From Pegoplata infirma (taxonomy: Eukaryota > Arthropoda > Insecta > Diptera > Anthomyiidae), in assembly GCA_963921195.1 (NCBI GenBank), contig OY992537.1:73972894-74036893 (forward strand): 64,000 nucleotides of DNA. Reading direction: 5' to 3'. The position numbers were made by a program, and so were the translations under genes. The notes beneath the pieces were generated by a model. It was given only the letters and a program-made list of their open reading frames with translations. It had not been told where the DNA came from and searched no databases. This document shows positions 1 through 10,370 of this stretch, one piece after another. Within the stretch, counting starts at the first letter, position 1. Every line of letters starts with the position of its first letter.

Positions 1-469
1 AATTATTATGACTTAAATTTATGGAACTATTTCTCTTATTGGTATGGACCACTTTTAATTGTGGGTACATGTTAAAAATTTATGATTAATATTTTTAAAT
101 AGTTGTAATTAGTTTTAATGTAAAAAAAACATGTACATTAGGGGCATAACCTTTTTTAGTGGCAAAATAATATAGTACACTCTAATAGGCAACCCAGCAG
201 CAATTTTGTTGAACTGACAGCAGCTTTTGGAAAGGAAACTTGAGTCAAGGAGCGCATCCAAACCTGCTGAATTAATACATGATTCTCTAAGGCGATGTCT
301 CACTTTAGAGAGCAAGTTGGAAACACCGAAAAAGCGCTTTAAGATGCTCTGAAATCACGTCTATTTAGAGCGCTGATAAAAGAGCTGATAAAAGCGCTAT
401 AAAGATGCAGTGAATTCATGTACCTTTTTAGAGCTGCTTTAAGCAGAATAAAGACGAAACACATTTAAC

Positions 470-770
470 TATTTCTGAAAAAAAAACAACTGAAAAATCT
501 GAAATACAATTGACTATATCTGAAATACAATTGGAAAATCTTAAAATATAAATGGAAATTTTTGAATTATAAATGGGAATTTATGAAATATAATTGGAAA
601 TTTTTTAAATGTAATTGAAAATTTTTTGGATATAAATAGAAATTTCTGAAATACAATTGGAAATTTTAAAAATATAATTGGAAATTTTTGAAATATAATT
701 GGAATTTTAAAAAATATGATTGTACATTTTTTTTAATATAATATGTATTTTCTGAAATTAAAGTGGAAAT
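470..770 (+). repeat. AT-rich minisatellite, ~22-26 bp unit
   Basis: About a dozen diverged units built around GAAATATAATTGGAAATTTT follow one another. Spacing drifts between about 22 and 26 bp and several units carry substitutions, so this is an old array. No coding potential is visible. Confidence 0.7.
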
Positions 771-809
771 GGTGTAGGTACTCAAAACTTTTTTTAAATA
801 CTAAAAATG

Positions 810-880
810 GTGCTGTGGCTTAGTGGTTAGCGCGTTAGACTACTAGCCAGTCAGCCTGGGTTCGATTCTCAGCTCAGGCA
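810..880 (+). pseudogene. tRNA-like relic (possible SINE head)
   Basis: A Pol III A box (TGGCTTAGTGG) lies about 40 bp before a B box (GGTTCGATTC), and the T-arm CTGGG/CTCAG pairs over 5 bp with one wobble. The acceptor stem pairs only partly and I cannot fold a normal 7-base anticodon loop, so it is probably not a working tRNA. A tRNA-derived SINE head or a decayed tRNA gene are the alternatives. Confidence 0.5.
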
Positions 881-915
881 TAACAACATTTTTTCAGATA
901 TTTATTAGTTCCTAT

Positions 916-1411
916 TAGTGCCCCCCATTTCCCGGTTCTCGGTATTCCCGGAAATACCGGTATTCGGTTCCAAATATTCGGTATTTGGAACCGGTTTCCC
1001 GGTTCTAAATATATTCCCGGGAATACCGGTATTCCCGGTTCTGATCCTGGTACCGGTTCTCAAAACCAAAAAAATAAAATGTTTAAATTACACTATTTAA
1101 TCAGTATTTCAGTAATATTTAGTTGTGTTTTTAACAAAATTTAAAAATAATGTAACTATTTTTTTCTTTAATTAAAAAAATAAAATGGAAATGGTGTTTT
1201 TCACATGTTTTGTATTTTTTTTTGTAAAAGCAAATAAAAAATTTTAATTGTACAAAATTTTACAAAATATTCATACCGGTAGTCCCAGGAATACCGTCAG
1301 AACCGGAACCGGGAATGAATTAAGAACCGGGAAACCGGTACCATTTCCCGGTAATACCGAGAACCGGGAACACCGGTATTCCCGGTACTACGGTACTGAC
1401 CGTAGGCACTA
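916..1411. mobile_element. hAT-type MITE made of CCGG palindromes
   Basis: The ends TAGTGCC and GGCACTA are inverted and flanked by near-identical 8-bp copies, gttcctat (908-915) and gtttctat (1412-1419), as expected of a hAT insertion. Both arms consist of repeated short palindromes of the type CCGGTATTCCCGG around an AT-rich middle (about 1075-1260). It has no transposase ORF, so it would be non-autonomous. The subterminal palindromes may be transposase-binding repeats (inference). Confidence 0.75.
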
Positions 1412-1419
1412 GTTTCTAT

Positions 1420-1566
1420 TTATAACTAATATCTATCGCAGCACGCAACTTCGTTGATAAATAGCACTAAAACGTCAACGAAGTAAAATAATAAAATAAT
1501 GGCTATAAACGCAGCTTCAAAAATAATTCGCCAGATCAATAACAGATGGCGATGCAACAAACTGTA
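1420..1566. other. Short unique spacer
   Basis: Between two hAT-type elements. It holds no ORF of note and no repeat that I recognise elsewhere in the window. Confidence 0.4.
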
Positions 1567-1574
1567 CTCAAAAT

Positions 1575-2330
1575 CAGGGATGCCAACTTAGTGCTTTTCG
1601 CGCTAGATCTAGTGCTTTTTGATGTGTCAAAACGCGAAAATTTTTGACCTAGTGCCAAATTAGAAAAACGCACTAACTTGGTGCTTTTTAAATTTTCAGT
1701 TGGTGCTTTTAGTGCTTTTTAAAATTAATTTTTATAGCTTCCAAAAAAAAGTTTGGCGGTATACTTAGTTTGTTATTTCGAGTGTAAGGCATCGAAATAT
1801 TAGTCGGAGACTTCACAAAATATATATTTTATTGATTTTTGATCGATTCAAAGACATTTTTTGAATGTCCGTCTGTCTATCTGTGGAAAGCAAAATGCAG
1901 TTCAACCTAAGAGCTAGACCCCTGGAATATGGAACGAATATATTAGTATGGTCAATAACTATTGGTCGTATTAAGTTCAGAAAAAAGGGCAAAATCGGAC
2001 TAAAGGGAAAATGTTTTCCCTTGAAAAATTAAACCAACCTCTAAAAAATGCCATTCTTTGTAGTTTTTTTTTTGTATTTTGGTTTAATATTTGAATTCTG
2101 TTCTGGGTAAAGTTCAAAGACTAAATTTGGCTTTTGAAGGGGAAAATGCAGACCATGGAAAATTGTACAACGATTTATATCAAATTTTGTTTGAATAAAA
2201 ATATTATTTTTTTATTTATTTAAAAAACAGTCCAGTTCTTTTTTACCCTTTTTTTCAAGCAAATTTACGCGTTTTTACCCGTTTATAAAATTTTTGTGCG
2301 CGTTTTGCTGTCAAATAGTTGGCATCTCTG
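1575..2330. mobile_element. hAT-type element with perfect 8-bp duplication
   Basis: The ends are CAGGGATGCCAACT and its near-complement AGTTGGCATCTCTG (13 of 14 match). Direct copies of ctcaaaat flank it at 1567-1574 and 2331-2338. The CAGGGATG start and 8-bp duplication are typical of the hAT superfamily. Next to each end lie AGTGCTTTT- or GCGTTTT-type repeats. The middle is occupied by a decayed mini-me copy, so the element is non-autonomous and was itself invaded. Confidence 0.85.
1750..2210 (+). mobile_element. Decayed mini-me/DINE-1-like element
   Basis: A diverged copy of the window's commonest element: the GCATCGAAATATT core, an (AT) stretch, TTGATCGATTCAAAGACATT, then a short GTCCGTCTGTCTATCTG tract and downstream text shared with the copies at 43.1 and 45.5 kb. 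It is nested in the hAT-type element at 1575-2330. Confidence 0.65.
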
Positions 2331-2550
2331 CTCAAAATTATCAACCCGCGCAATTACAGTGTTGCCATACTGAAGCCCTTCTATCTTTTAAATCTTTCAT
2401 CTCTCTTCTTTCCCCTTTCCGAAAGAAGCATTACGGTTACATTAGTAATTGATAGGCAGCATTGCCGGAGTGTTGCTTCTTTTTCTTTGGCTGCGGTTCG
2501 GTATGCTATAAAAAGATGCTGTGTCGCCAAAATTTTGATTTATTTTTGCT

Positions 2551-4222
2551 AAGACTACTGGGATTACCTTGATTTTAATTTCCCTACTTCCCATCTGTTA
2601 CAAATATCTACTTCTTAAACTACCCCAAAACAGTTGTTCCAAGTCAACTTTGCTCCAAATGATAAAGGTTTCAGTACCGGACATTGGACCGATCATACAA
2701 TGTCTTGTCATTACTTCCATCAAAAGGCTAACTGTCCGTTTGCAAAAAGTAAGAAGACCTTCTGTACTCTTAGGATTTGGCACTGGTCTCGGGGTTTGCG
2801 ATATTCTACATTCTACGGATTTGACGAAGAGATTCTATACTGTTCCCAACGATCCCAATTTCATCGATCGATTTTCTGTTCCAGTTCCGTCCCCCCACTG
2901 TACTTAATATGGTGTGTCCCGAAGAGTGTTTCTTAAGCATTTGCAACTCTCTTAACCTGGGAATCGATTTTGTTGCTGTGTTCTTGCACACAAAAAATTA
3001 TTGTCTAAAAAATTTCAATTAAATCTATTGATCAACAAAATTTAAATGAGTCAATTATTGTAATGATCAACATTTTTGTTATTTTCTTTAACTATCAAAT
3101 TACAAATTTTCATCATACCAGTCTTTTTTTCGCTTCAATTTATTTGAATATATTAATTAAAAAATATACTTTATACTCAGCTTTTATTTATTTTACTGTC
3201 GGCAACATATTGAAAAGCAAAAAATATGAATTTCTTCGTAATTTTGTCATAAACTAAAAACTCATTTGTTAAATCAATCATTTTTAATTGACTTTAAATA
3301 AAAAATTGATTAAATTTTTGATCAAAATCGAAAAAGTGATTAATTGAAAAAAAAAATCAATTAATCACCTACAATTTGATGATTGATATTACAATTTTCG
3401 TCATCGGAGGAGTTTCAATTAAAAAATTAATTGAATCTGCGTTTTTGTTGATTGAAATTCGATTTCAATTCTTTCTGTGTGATGTAGATATCCATGGGCA
3501 GAATGTTTAGTATCACTTCGGCCTGGGGTACCGATCTAATAGTACCAGTTGTTGTACCTTCTGTAGGTTGCAGAGAGATGATTTCGTATTAAATGATCTC
3601 CTTTACTCGAGGACACCATAGTTCAGGTCTGTGTAATTATCGCACCATACATACAGTGAATGATATACGGTTTTGGATCCTACCTTCATCCGTTCGCCAG
3701 CAGTTGGAGAAAGCACATAAGGACTTTTATTCTTTCCTCTGTATTCCTATTCCAAGAAAGCTGCGGGTCCAGGATGACTTCTAGGTATTTCGCCTCCTCA
3801 GATAGTTTCAGAGTGGTTCCGTCTTATTTCGGAAAAACCAACCTGTCTTACTTAGTTCTATTATGAACACAACGAGTTCGGTTTTGGTGGGATTAAATCC
3901 CAGATCGTTTTATTTTAACCACGTCAAGAGTATCTTTAGGCTGTACAGACTTAAGTCAAATATCCACAAATAAATCTCCCTCTTTCCTCCTTTGCATACC
4001 TATATTTCCGGATCTCAACACAATGCAATGCATTTAATGGGGCACCACTGAGTGTTGTTAAAAATAACAACGTCATCGACATAGGCTGTCATCTTGATAC
4101 CTATTTTGACTCAAGGATAGTGCTTATAACAACATTCCACAGAAGGAAAGATATAACACCCCCTAGTGGAGTGCCTCTTTTAACGACTTTCTTCACTTCA
4201 CCATCACCTATCTTCGAGTTAA
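2551..4222 (-). pseudogene. Non-LTR retrotransposon (LINE) reverse transcriptase relic
   Basis: Read on the minus strand from 4222, broken frames show RT motifs in the right order: RGTPLGGVISFLLW (about 4130-4180), the catalytic box AYVDDVV (near 4085), NPTKTELVVF (about 3890), AKYLEVILDPQLSWN (about 3740-3790), then TGTIRSVPQAEVILNILPMDIY (about 3490-3560) split across frames. After the MITE insertion at 2987-3479 the frame resumes with IKNTATKSIPRLREL. The far end includes a stretch like the post-RNase H region of Jockey/R1/LOA LINEs (VMTRHCMIG). RNase H itself is not visible and seems deleted. It is truncated at the 5' end at about 4222 and full of stops and frameshifts. The clade is uncertain; LOA/R1/Jockey group is my best guess. 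Confidence 0.8.
2987..3479. mobile_element. MITE inserted in the LINE relic
   Basis: The ends CACACAAAAAATT and (inverted) CACAGAAAGAATT lie between dinucleotide copies TG (2985-2986 and 3480-3481). Removing the insert and one TG restores the LINE reading frame across the junction, which fixes its limits. The interior is rich in TTAATTGA and ATCAATT inverted motifs. The superfamily is unclear; a 2-bp duplication hints at Tc1/mariner-like. Confidence 0.7.
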
Positions 4223-4687
4223 TTGCTCTGCTTCCAGCATGCAAAAATTTTAGAAAATTGCAACCCCTTCAAAATTTTTGTTCATTCTAGTTTTTTGTAT
4301 ATTGATTTTAAAATTATATTACCACTTTTATACATTTATTTTTTTTTTGTTCAATTTCATTATGTTGCCGTAGGTTATACTGATACAAGATATAACGCAG
4401 ATGCCTGTATTGATAAAGTGCTATTTCTAAACTTTTGGCTTTGTTATTTTAAATTATATTTTTTGGTCCCGAAAAAAATATAAACCAAACAATTCTTGAA
4501 CCAAAGAAAAAAAAAATTAAATGTGTTACAAAATTCATGTTTTCGTTAAATTTTGTGTTTTTTTTTTTTATTTTCATTTTTATAGTTTATTTTATGCAAA
4601 CAATGCAATGTTGCAATAATTTCTTTTGTGCACCAAATGCAACACTTTATAGCAACTGAAAAATTAAATTACTAACACTAAAGCATG
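4223..4687. other. AT-rich stretch, no recognised feature
   Basis: Low-complexity T- and A-rich DNA between the truncated 5' end of the LINE and the next MITE. An 86-codon open frame is present but has no recognisable motif and the composition of the surrounding DNA. Confidence 0.4.
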
Positions 4688-4689
4688 TA

Positions 4690-4877
4690 CAATAGGGTGG
4701 ATCAACTTTAGCTTTTTCGAATTTTAAAATCACTTATTCGTGACTTTCCGATTTTTAAGTCATAAAAGGAACCCAAAGACGCCCTACAGGCCTAATATTT
4801 TTTGTGCCTTAATATTGAGTTTTCCGAACCCAAATATTTCGAATTTTGAAAAGAGTTAAGTTGGCTTCCCCCTAATG
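4690..4877. mobile_element. Small MITE, CAATAGGG ends, TA duplication
   Basis: Ends CAATAGGGTGGATCAACTT and (inverted) CATTAGGGGGAAGCCAACTT, flanked by TA on both sides (4688-4689, 4878-4879). It is 188 bp and has no ORF. TA flanks suggest Tc1/mariner-type mobilisation. Confidence 0.7.
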
Positions 4878-4893
4878 TACAACAAAATAAATA

Positions 4894-5265
4894 CACTGAA
4901 ATAAAAGAAGGTATAAAATGGTTTGGTTATGACCAAGGTTGGTAAGAAGAAACGGTAATACAATTTAAAAACGGTAAAATTTTTTTAAAAAATATTGAAA
5001 GCAATGCTTTGTAAGTAAAATACTGTAAAAGTATTTTTTTCAGTTTTTTCTATTTTCCAGGTCTGTTTCAATTTTTTCTAAACTTTTCTGAAATTTTTCA
5101 GCATTGTTCTCAATATTGGTCAAATACAGTAACTGACGAAAAACCCGATAGAAATATCGTTACAACTAAAAACCCACTGCTTTTATTCTTAAAATATCAT
5201 TACCAACGCGAAATCGTTTCGCATACCGTTATTATTAAAAATACCACTAACACTTTTGTTGAGTG
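4894..5265. mobile_element. CACTCAAA-family MITE, TA duplication
   Basis: Ends CACTGAAATAAAAG and (inverted) CACTCAACAAAAG between TA dinucleotides. This is the first of at least six elements in the window with CACTCAAA-type ends; the others start at 20134, 50171, 54484, 54866 and 56092. Non-coding. Confidence 0.65.
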
Positions 5266-5267
5266 TA

Positions 5268-6219
5268 TTTATGTACAACTCTAATGTTTTGGTAGCAGGT
5301 TTTTGTGTTGTGTTCAAACATGTCAACTACTTTTTGGTGTGTGGCTGTGTGTATATTGTTGTATCGTTAGTTGCCACAATATCATGCAACAACAATAAGC
5401 TGTTACTGTTACACTGGTAACAATGGCTTGTAGCTTAAAAAAAAAAAAATTGTATTCAACATGAAAATATTGTATCATATCTTGTAATACACACATACAA
5501 AGACAGTTGAATTCATTGAATGAATAAAAAAATGCTCTCGTTTTCTTTTGTGTCTAAAATTAAAAAAAAAAAATAATCCAACAAAACAATAAGAAAATAA
5601 TGCTCCACATGTGGCATTTTTTCTATTTTTTTTTAAATTGTGTGTTCAAAGTTTATGCTGCTGTTGAATGTTGAACTCGTCATGTGAATTTTTTTTTTGT
5701 TTGTTTTTTGTTATTAATAAAATACACCTTACTTTTTTGTTAGACGATTTCGTTTTATTATTTTCGATATCCTACACTATTTTGGCATAATGGATTTGTT
5801 ATGAAGTTTGTAATTTATAGGATGAAAGTCGCCGTATACCTACTTTTTACTAAAGCCTTAAGATCGGGATTTTTGCTTCAAATTTTCAAATTTGAATTTA
5901 AAAATATAATGATTGTTAAGTAGAAAATCCAATTTTAATTAAAACAACCGCAACTGATATTTTGAAAACGCCAAATTAGAAAATCCCTAATCACTAAAAC
6001 TAAAAAAAAAAACAGTTTTCAATGCATTTTAAATTTTTTTTTTCTACAAAAAATTCTAAAAGTATTTTCGTTTCGAAAAATTATTAAAGTTTGCAAAATT
6101 TTTACAAACAAAAAAAATCCATTATCATCAGATTTTTCGCATTAAAAACTTTTAGATGGAAAAATTTTTAGATTCTGAAATAATTTTCCATCAAAGTGAA
6201 GAGATAAATCTAAAAATAA
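5268..6219. other. Intron-like AT-rich DNA, no gene seen
   Basis: TTGTTGTTG- and poly(T)-rich DNA of the kind common in dipteran introns and intergenic spacers. No ORF, RNA gene or repeat shared with the rest of the window was recognised. Confidence 0.4.
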
Positions 6220-6685
6220 ATGACCCCTCTCGGACGCACCATTGGACCGGTAGAAGCAGATTGAATAAAACAAATTTACAAAAAATAAAAAAAAAATGTT
6301 TTACACAAAATAATTTCAAAAAAATCGAAGAGTAAAAAAATTTTCAAAAATGAGACTTAAATTTTAAAACTTAAAAATCGCATACTAGAGCGCTTTTAAG
6401 AATTTTTTGGGATTTTTTTTTTTTAAAAGTACGTAAAAAACAAAATTTTTGAAAAAAAAACAAAAATTTTAAATTCGGACCATTATTGAAGAAGTTATGA
6501 GTAAAAGAAGTTTGAGTAAAGGAACAAACTACCAGTTTTTAAAAATTCGATATCTTTTGAACGGGTCATCAAAAAAATCTGAAAATTTACCACGAAGGAG
6601 TTTTCGAAGGGTACTAAAACTGTTAACAAATTGGGAAAATCTAAAAAAAAAATTTCAAAGTGTCCGATTTGACATGGAATGCCCA
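6220..6685 (+). mobile_element. Foldback-family fragment, ATTCCA-type end
   Basis: This stretch is the reverse complement of most of 34199-34745 and also matches 35260-35476. Its right end GACATGGAATGCCC (6672-6685) is the terminal motif of that family (GGGCATTCCATGTG). A 149-codon frame starting at 6497 runs out of this element into the next one and is a by-product, not a gene. Confidence 0.65.
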
Positions 6686-7064
6686 ATATATAAAAGAGAC
6701 GATTTTATGGTTGGGGTGTCTCGGTTTATCGGCCATATCAGTGTTTCAAAATTTCGTTGTCTCCTTATAATTTCGATAACTCCCGAACTAACAGGAATAT
6801 CGGCTAGAGCAAAAATACGTGTCGACTTAAAATTAATAAGGATTATTTCGCATTCTCATGGATATTGTAGGCCTATGTCTTTACATCAAAAAAACCTTTC
6901 TTGTCATATGGAAACATCATATAGTTTCTTGGAAACAAATGGCTGAAAAATCCAAAAAACATTTTTTCGCCATTTTTTGATACATTTTTTGAACCCCTAA
7001 ATCCCCGATATGGCCGATAAGCCGAGACACTCCAACTGTAGAATTTTCTCTTTTAGATATATTT
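6686..7064. mobile_element. MITE with GTGTCTCGG inverted repeats
   Basis: Arms containing GGTGTCTCGGTTTATCGGCC (from about 6713) and the inverted GGCCGATAAGCCGAGACACTCC (to about 7033). Weaker pairing extends out to AAAAGAGA on both sides. Non-coding; target duplication not identified. Confidence 0.65.
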
Positions 7065-7099
7065 TAAGTTTCATGCAGCAAGCATTCGGTATGCAATTC

Positions 7100-7612
7100 T
7101 GTTCACATATCGCTCATTTACTTGTATAGTGTCATAACTCAAAAAACTTGATTTTTGAGTTAATGATACATAATTATTCGTTATATCATGCTTTATATTG
7201 TGTCAAAAATTCGTATTAATTTCTTTTAATCATTTACTTGTATAGTGTCATAACGCAAAATGTTTGATTTTACAGAAAACCTGTTTAAAGTTTACAGTTG
7301 AAACTTGTTTTACATTGCAAAAGGCCCGTACATAGAAAATGTTATAATGGCGTGTTCTCTTCTCAAACGGTGAGTTTAGAAGATATTAATATGAATTTTT
7401 GACACAATATAAAGCAGGATATAACAAATAATTCTGAATGGTTTACCCAAAAACGACATATTTTGAGTTATGACACTATACAAGTAAACGAGCGATATCA
7501 TTATTACATTTTCTCTGTGCCGGCCTTTTTCAATGAAAACCCAGTTTTAATTGTGAACTTTAAACGCGTTTTTTGCAAAAGCAAATATTTTGAGTTATGA
7601 CACTATACACCC
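7100..7612. repeat. Complex inverted repeat, TATAGTGTCATAACTC motif
   Basis: ACTTGTATAGTGTCATAACTC appears near 7120 and 7230 and in inverted form near 7460 and 7590. This makes nested hairpin arms around a middle of about 200 bp. Probably a foldback element whose outer limit is blurred by the MITE pair that follows. Confidence 0.55.
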
Positions 7613-7978
7613 CCTAGTAAAAATATTATGCTAATTTTACTAAATAGATCTAATTTGATCCGTAAAATGGTTGTATCAAATAATATCTAATTGTATTACT
7701 TTAGATCAAAAAATATAAAAACTGATACAATTTGATCCTGAATTTGGTCAAATCTAATTAGATCAAATTGATCTTATAATATCAATTTTTATATAATTTG
7801 ATGAGCAAAACCAAAATACGAATCTAATCATATATGGAGCAATATCTAACCATATAAAGTGGATCAACCGTATCAAAGTGATAGATAAAATTTTATATAA
7901 ATTTATACGGAAGCATATTAACTCATATAAGATTGTATCAAATTATATATGATTAGACCAGAAAATTTTTACTCGGGC
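7613..7978. mobile_element. CCCTAGTAAAAAT MITE, first of a tandem pair
   Basis: The ends are CCTAGTAAAAAT and ATTTTTACTCGGG. The interior is dense in TAATTTGATC, ATCTAATTAGATC and related inverted motifs. It is followed at once by a second copy offset by exactly 366 bp with only a few differences. Related relics occur at 41886-43104 and near 13245. Confidence 0.75.
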
Positions 7979-8344
7979 CCTAGTAAAAATATTATGCTAA
8001 TTTTACTAAATATATCTAATTTGATCCGTAAAATGGTTGTATCAAATAATATCTAATTGTATTACTTGAGATCAAAAAATATAAAAATTGATACAATTTG
8101 ATCCTGAATTTTGTCAAATCTAATTAGATCAAATTGATCTTATAATATCTATTTTTATATAATTTGATGAGCAAAACCAAAATACGAATCTAATCATATA
8201 TGGAGCAATATCTAACCATATAAAGTGGATCAACCGTATCAAAGTGATAGATAAAATTTTATATAAATTTATACGGAAGCATATTAACTCATATAAGATT
8301 GTATCAAATTATATATGATTAGACCAGAAAATTTTTACTCGGGC
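7979..8344. mobile_element. CCCTAGTAAAAAT MITE, second of a tandem pair
   Basis: Almost the same as 7613-7978 and joined to it through a shared CCC. The near-identity implies a recent tandem duplication or a second insertion into the end of the first copy. Confidence 0.75.
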
Positions 8345-8359
8345 AAGTAAATGAGCGAT

Positions 8360-8675
8360 ATGTTCTCCAGCAACATTTTTATGTTTTGTGGAATGTACCA
8401 ACATTTCATAAATTTTGATTTTTTGAACCGATATTGCTCAAAAGCAATACTGAAATTCTCGGGACAACAACAAGTAAAAAAGTAAAGTTTCAATCATATC
8501 TGTGCAATATATTGGTCGTAATCGCCATTTTAACAGGCAGATGGATATCACTAGAATGTCTTACAATCGATCACTGATTAAGAATTTATATACTTTATGG
8601 GGTCCTAGACCAATATTTCGATGAGTTACAAACGAAATGACAAACTTCTACAACTCTACCACTAATAATAAGTGG
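8360..8675 (-). mobile_element. Mini-me/DINE-1-like element, minus strand
   Basis: Carries the minus-strand core: GAACCGATATTGCTCAAA, a reduced GTCY tract (CAGGCAGATGGATATC), GAATGTCTTA, ATATACTTTATGGGGTCC and TTTCGATGAGTTACAAAC. The terminal hairpin is missing. Transcription or function is not indicated. Confidence 0.7.
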
Positions 8676-8976
8676 AAGGTATACAAAACTATAGCAAATC
8701 GAGTCTGCTAAAAATCTATGAAACTTCTCCAGTTTTATATGTGATTCGATATAGATTTTAAATTAAGTTTATAGATTTTCTTTTGCTGCAATTACCAAAT
8801 TTTTAAAAGAAATCAGCAGATTTTCTGTCAAAATCAGTAAAGCAAATTATTCAGGTGTCGGACAGATTTGTCTGCTGATTTGACCGAGATTATTAAGATA
8901 AAAAATTTAACCAACCGCGTCTAAAATCAGCATATTTCACACATGGCTTAAAATGGATGTATTGTAGACAGAGGTT
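8676..8976. other. No recognised feature
   Basis: AT-rich DNA after the mini-me fragment, with no ORF of note and no match seen to other parts of the window. Confidence 0.35.
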
Positions 8977-9666
8977 GGAATTTGAGTGCAAAAAAAACCT
9001 TGTAATTGTAAACCTTGAGTAATTTACTCGAAAAATTCTCGTTATCCCATTTTACCAATATTTGACAGGTTTCCTTGTTTTTCAACAAAAAATTTCGATC
9101 GAAGTTTAAATTTTTTTGTAATTTTACAATTTTTTTTTGTAATTTTACAATTTTTTTTTTGCAATTTTACAATTTTTTTGTAATTTTACATTTTTTTTTT
9201 GTAATTTTACAAATTTCCAAGAAAATTTTACAAAAAAAAATCTTGTAATTTCACGAGAAATCCTTGGAAGTTTTATTGCACCAAAAACTTGTAAATTTAC
9301 AATTTTATTTGTAAAAAGCTTATAAAACTACAAAAAAGCTCGTAAATTTTACTAGCGATTCTCGTAAAATAGGAGGTAGCAAAAAATCTAGAAGAGTTAC
9401 GAGAATTCGTTGTAAGTTTTATCGTATCAAAACAGTTGTAAATTTACAGTTTCATCAGTAATAGCTTGTAAAATTAAAAAACTATTCGTTAAAAGCATGT
9501 AAAATTTCTAGGAATTCTCGTCAAATAGGAGGTAGCAAGAAAAAACAAAAAAACAAACTTTTCTTGTCATCTTAGGTTAGGTTAGGTTAAAAGTGGCTGC
9601 TGACGTTTTACGTCAAAACACGTAGACTCAGAGGTTCTTGATATTTTACAAGTGTTTTTTTTTTAG
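8977..9666. repeat. TTTTACAA-rich repeat block, probable MITE
   Basis: Five or more copies of TTTTGTAATTTTACAA stand in a row (9110-9240), followed by two looser units containing AAATAGGAGGTAGCAA. The outer ends GAGTGCAAAAAAAA and TTTTTTTTTTAGTGTA resemble the CACTCAAA MITE ends. A LINE 3' tail is embedded at 9573-9645. Confidence 0.5.
9573..9645 (-). mobile_element. LINE 3'-end fragment, minus strand
   Basis: TTAGGTTAGGTTAGGTTAAA is followed by GTGGCTGC and GTAGACTCAGAGGTT, the reverse complement of the 3' untranslated end of the LINE family seen at 47849-48097. Only the last ~70 bp are present, as in strongly 5'-truncated insertions. Confidence 0.55.
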
Positions 9667-10136
9667 TGTACCTGTTCAAATTCAAAAAGTCAAAGTAAAT
9701 ACAATAAAGCTCAATTTAAGTTCAGTAAACTTCAAATTTAGATAGTTAATCGTTATTCAGAAGACCAGTTAAAATTCATAAAAGTCGAATTGAAATTTCG
9801 TAAAGCTCAAACAAATTTCACACAATCCCAATTAAAATTTATTATATCCCAATCGAAAGTCAAAAAACTTATTTTAAATTCATAAAAGCTTGTTTGAAAT
9901 TTAGAAAAGCTTTTCCAAAAGAAAATCTCATATGCTCAATGAGCATTGCTTATGGCTTTTCTAAAAGAAAATGTGGTCAGAATTTTAGTTTATCGAAAAA
10001 AAATATTTTTTTTTGCAAAAAATCTTAGAATTTTGTTCGTGTAGGGGGTTATATAATCAAGCACTACTTACTTTTATTATTTTCTTACTATGAAGCTTTA
10101 TATTTGGTGTAATGAAGTATGAAATGTTTGTATAAT
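9667..10136. other. AT-rich stretch, no recognised feature
   Basis: Contains loosely repeated TTAAAATTCATAAA-type phrases (9700-9910) but no element ends or coding signal that I can support. Confidence 0.35.
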
Positions 10137-10370
10137 ATATGAGTCATTCCACACCAACTGTTCCACTACAGAAAAACCATGGTGGTTTCAATAGGATATC
10201 ATTTGCAAAGTATTCGCCCTTAGGGCACTATTAAATAACAAAAATAAAATTTAAGATTTTTCAAAAAGTGGGCCTTGGAGGCATGGTCAAAAATTGAAAA
10301 TTTCATCATTTTTTGCCTAAGTATCTTTATTTGAATATTTATGCCAATAAAATGAAACACAGTGATGTCT

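Noticed and set aside
810..880. A functional tRNA gene
   Set aside because: A and B boxes are good, but the acceptor stem is mismatched and no standard anticodon loop can be formed.
2319..2907. Plus-strand frames of 77, 100 and 112 codons as a gene
   Set aside because: They are antisense to the LINE relic, whose RT-type motifs read on the minus strand.
6497..6946. A 149-codon open frame
   Set aside because: It runs across the junction of two unrelated non-coding elements (6220-6685 and 6686-7064); the DNA is explained by those repeats.
9573..9592. TTAGGTTAGGTTAGG looks like the insect telomere repeat (TTAGG)n
   Set aside because: The unit is GGTTAG in only three copies and continues into GTGGCTGC...GTAGACTCAG, the 3' end of a LINE family. 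Higher flies also lack TTAGG telomeres.
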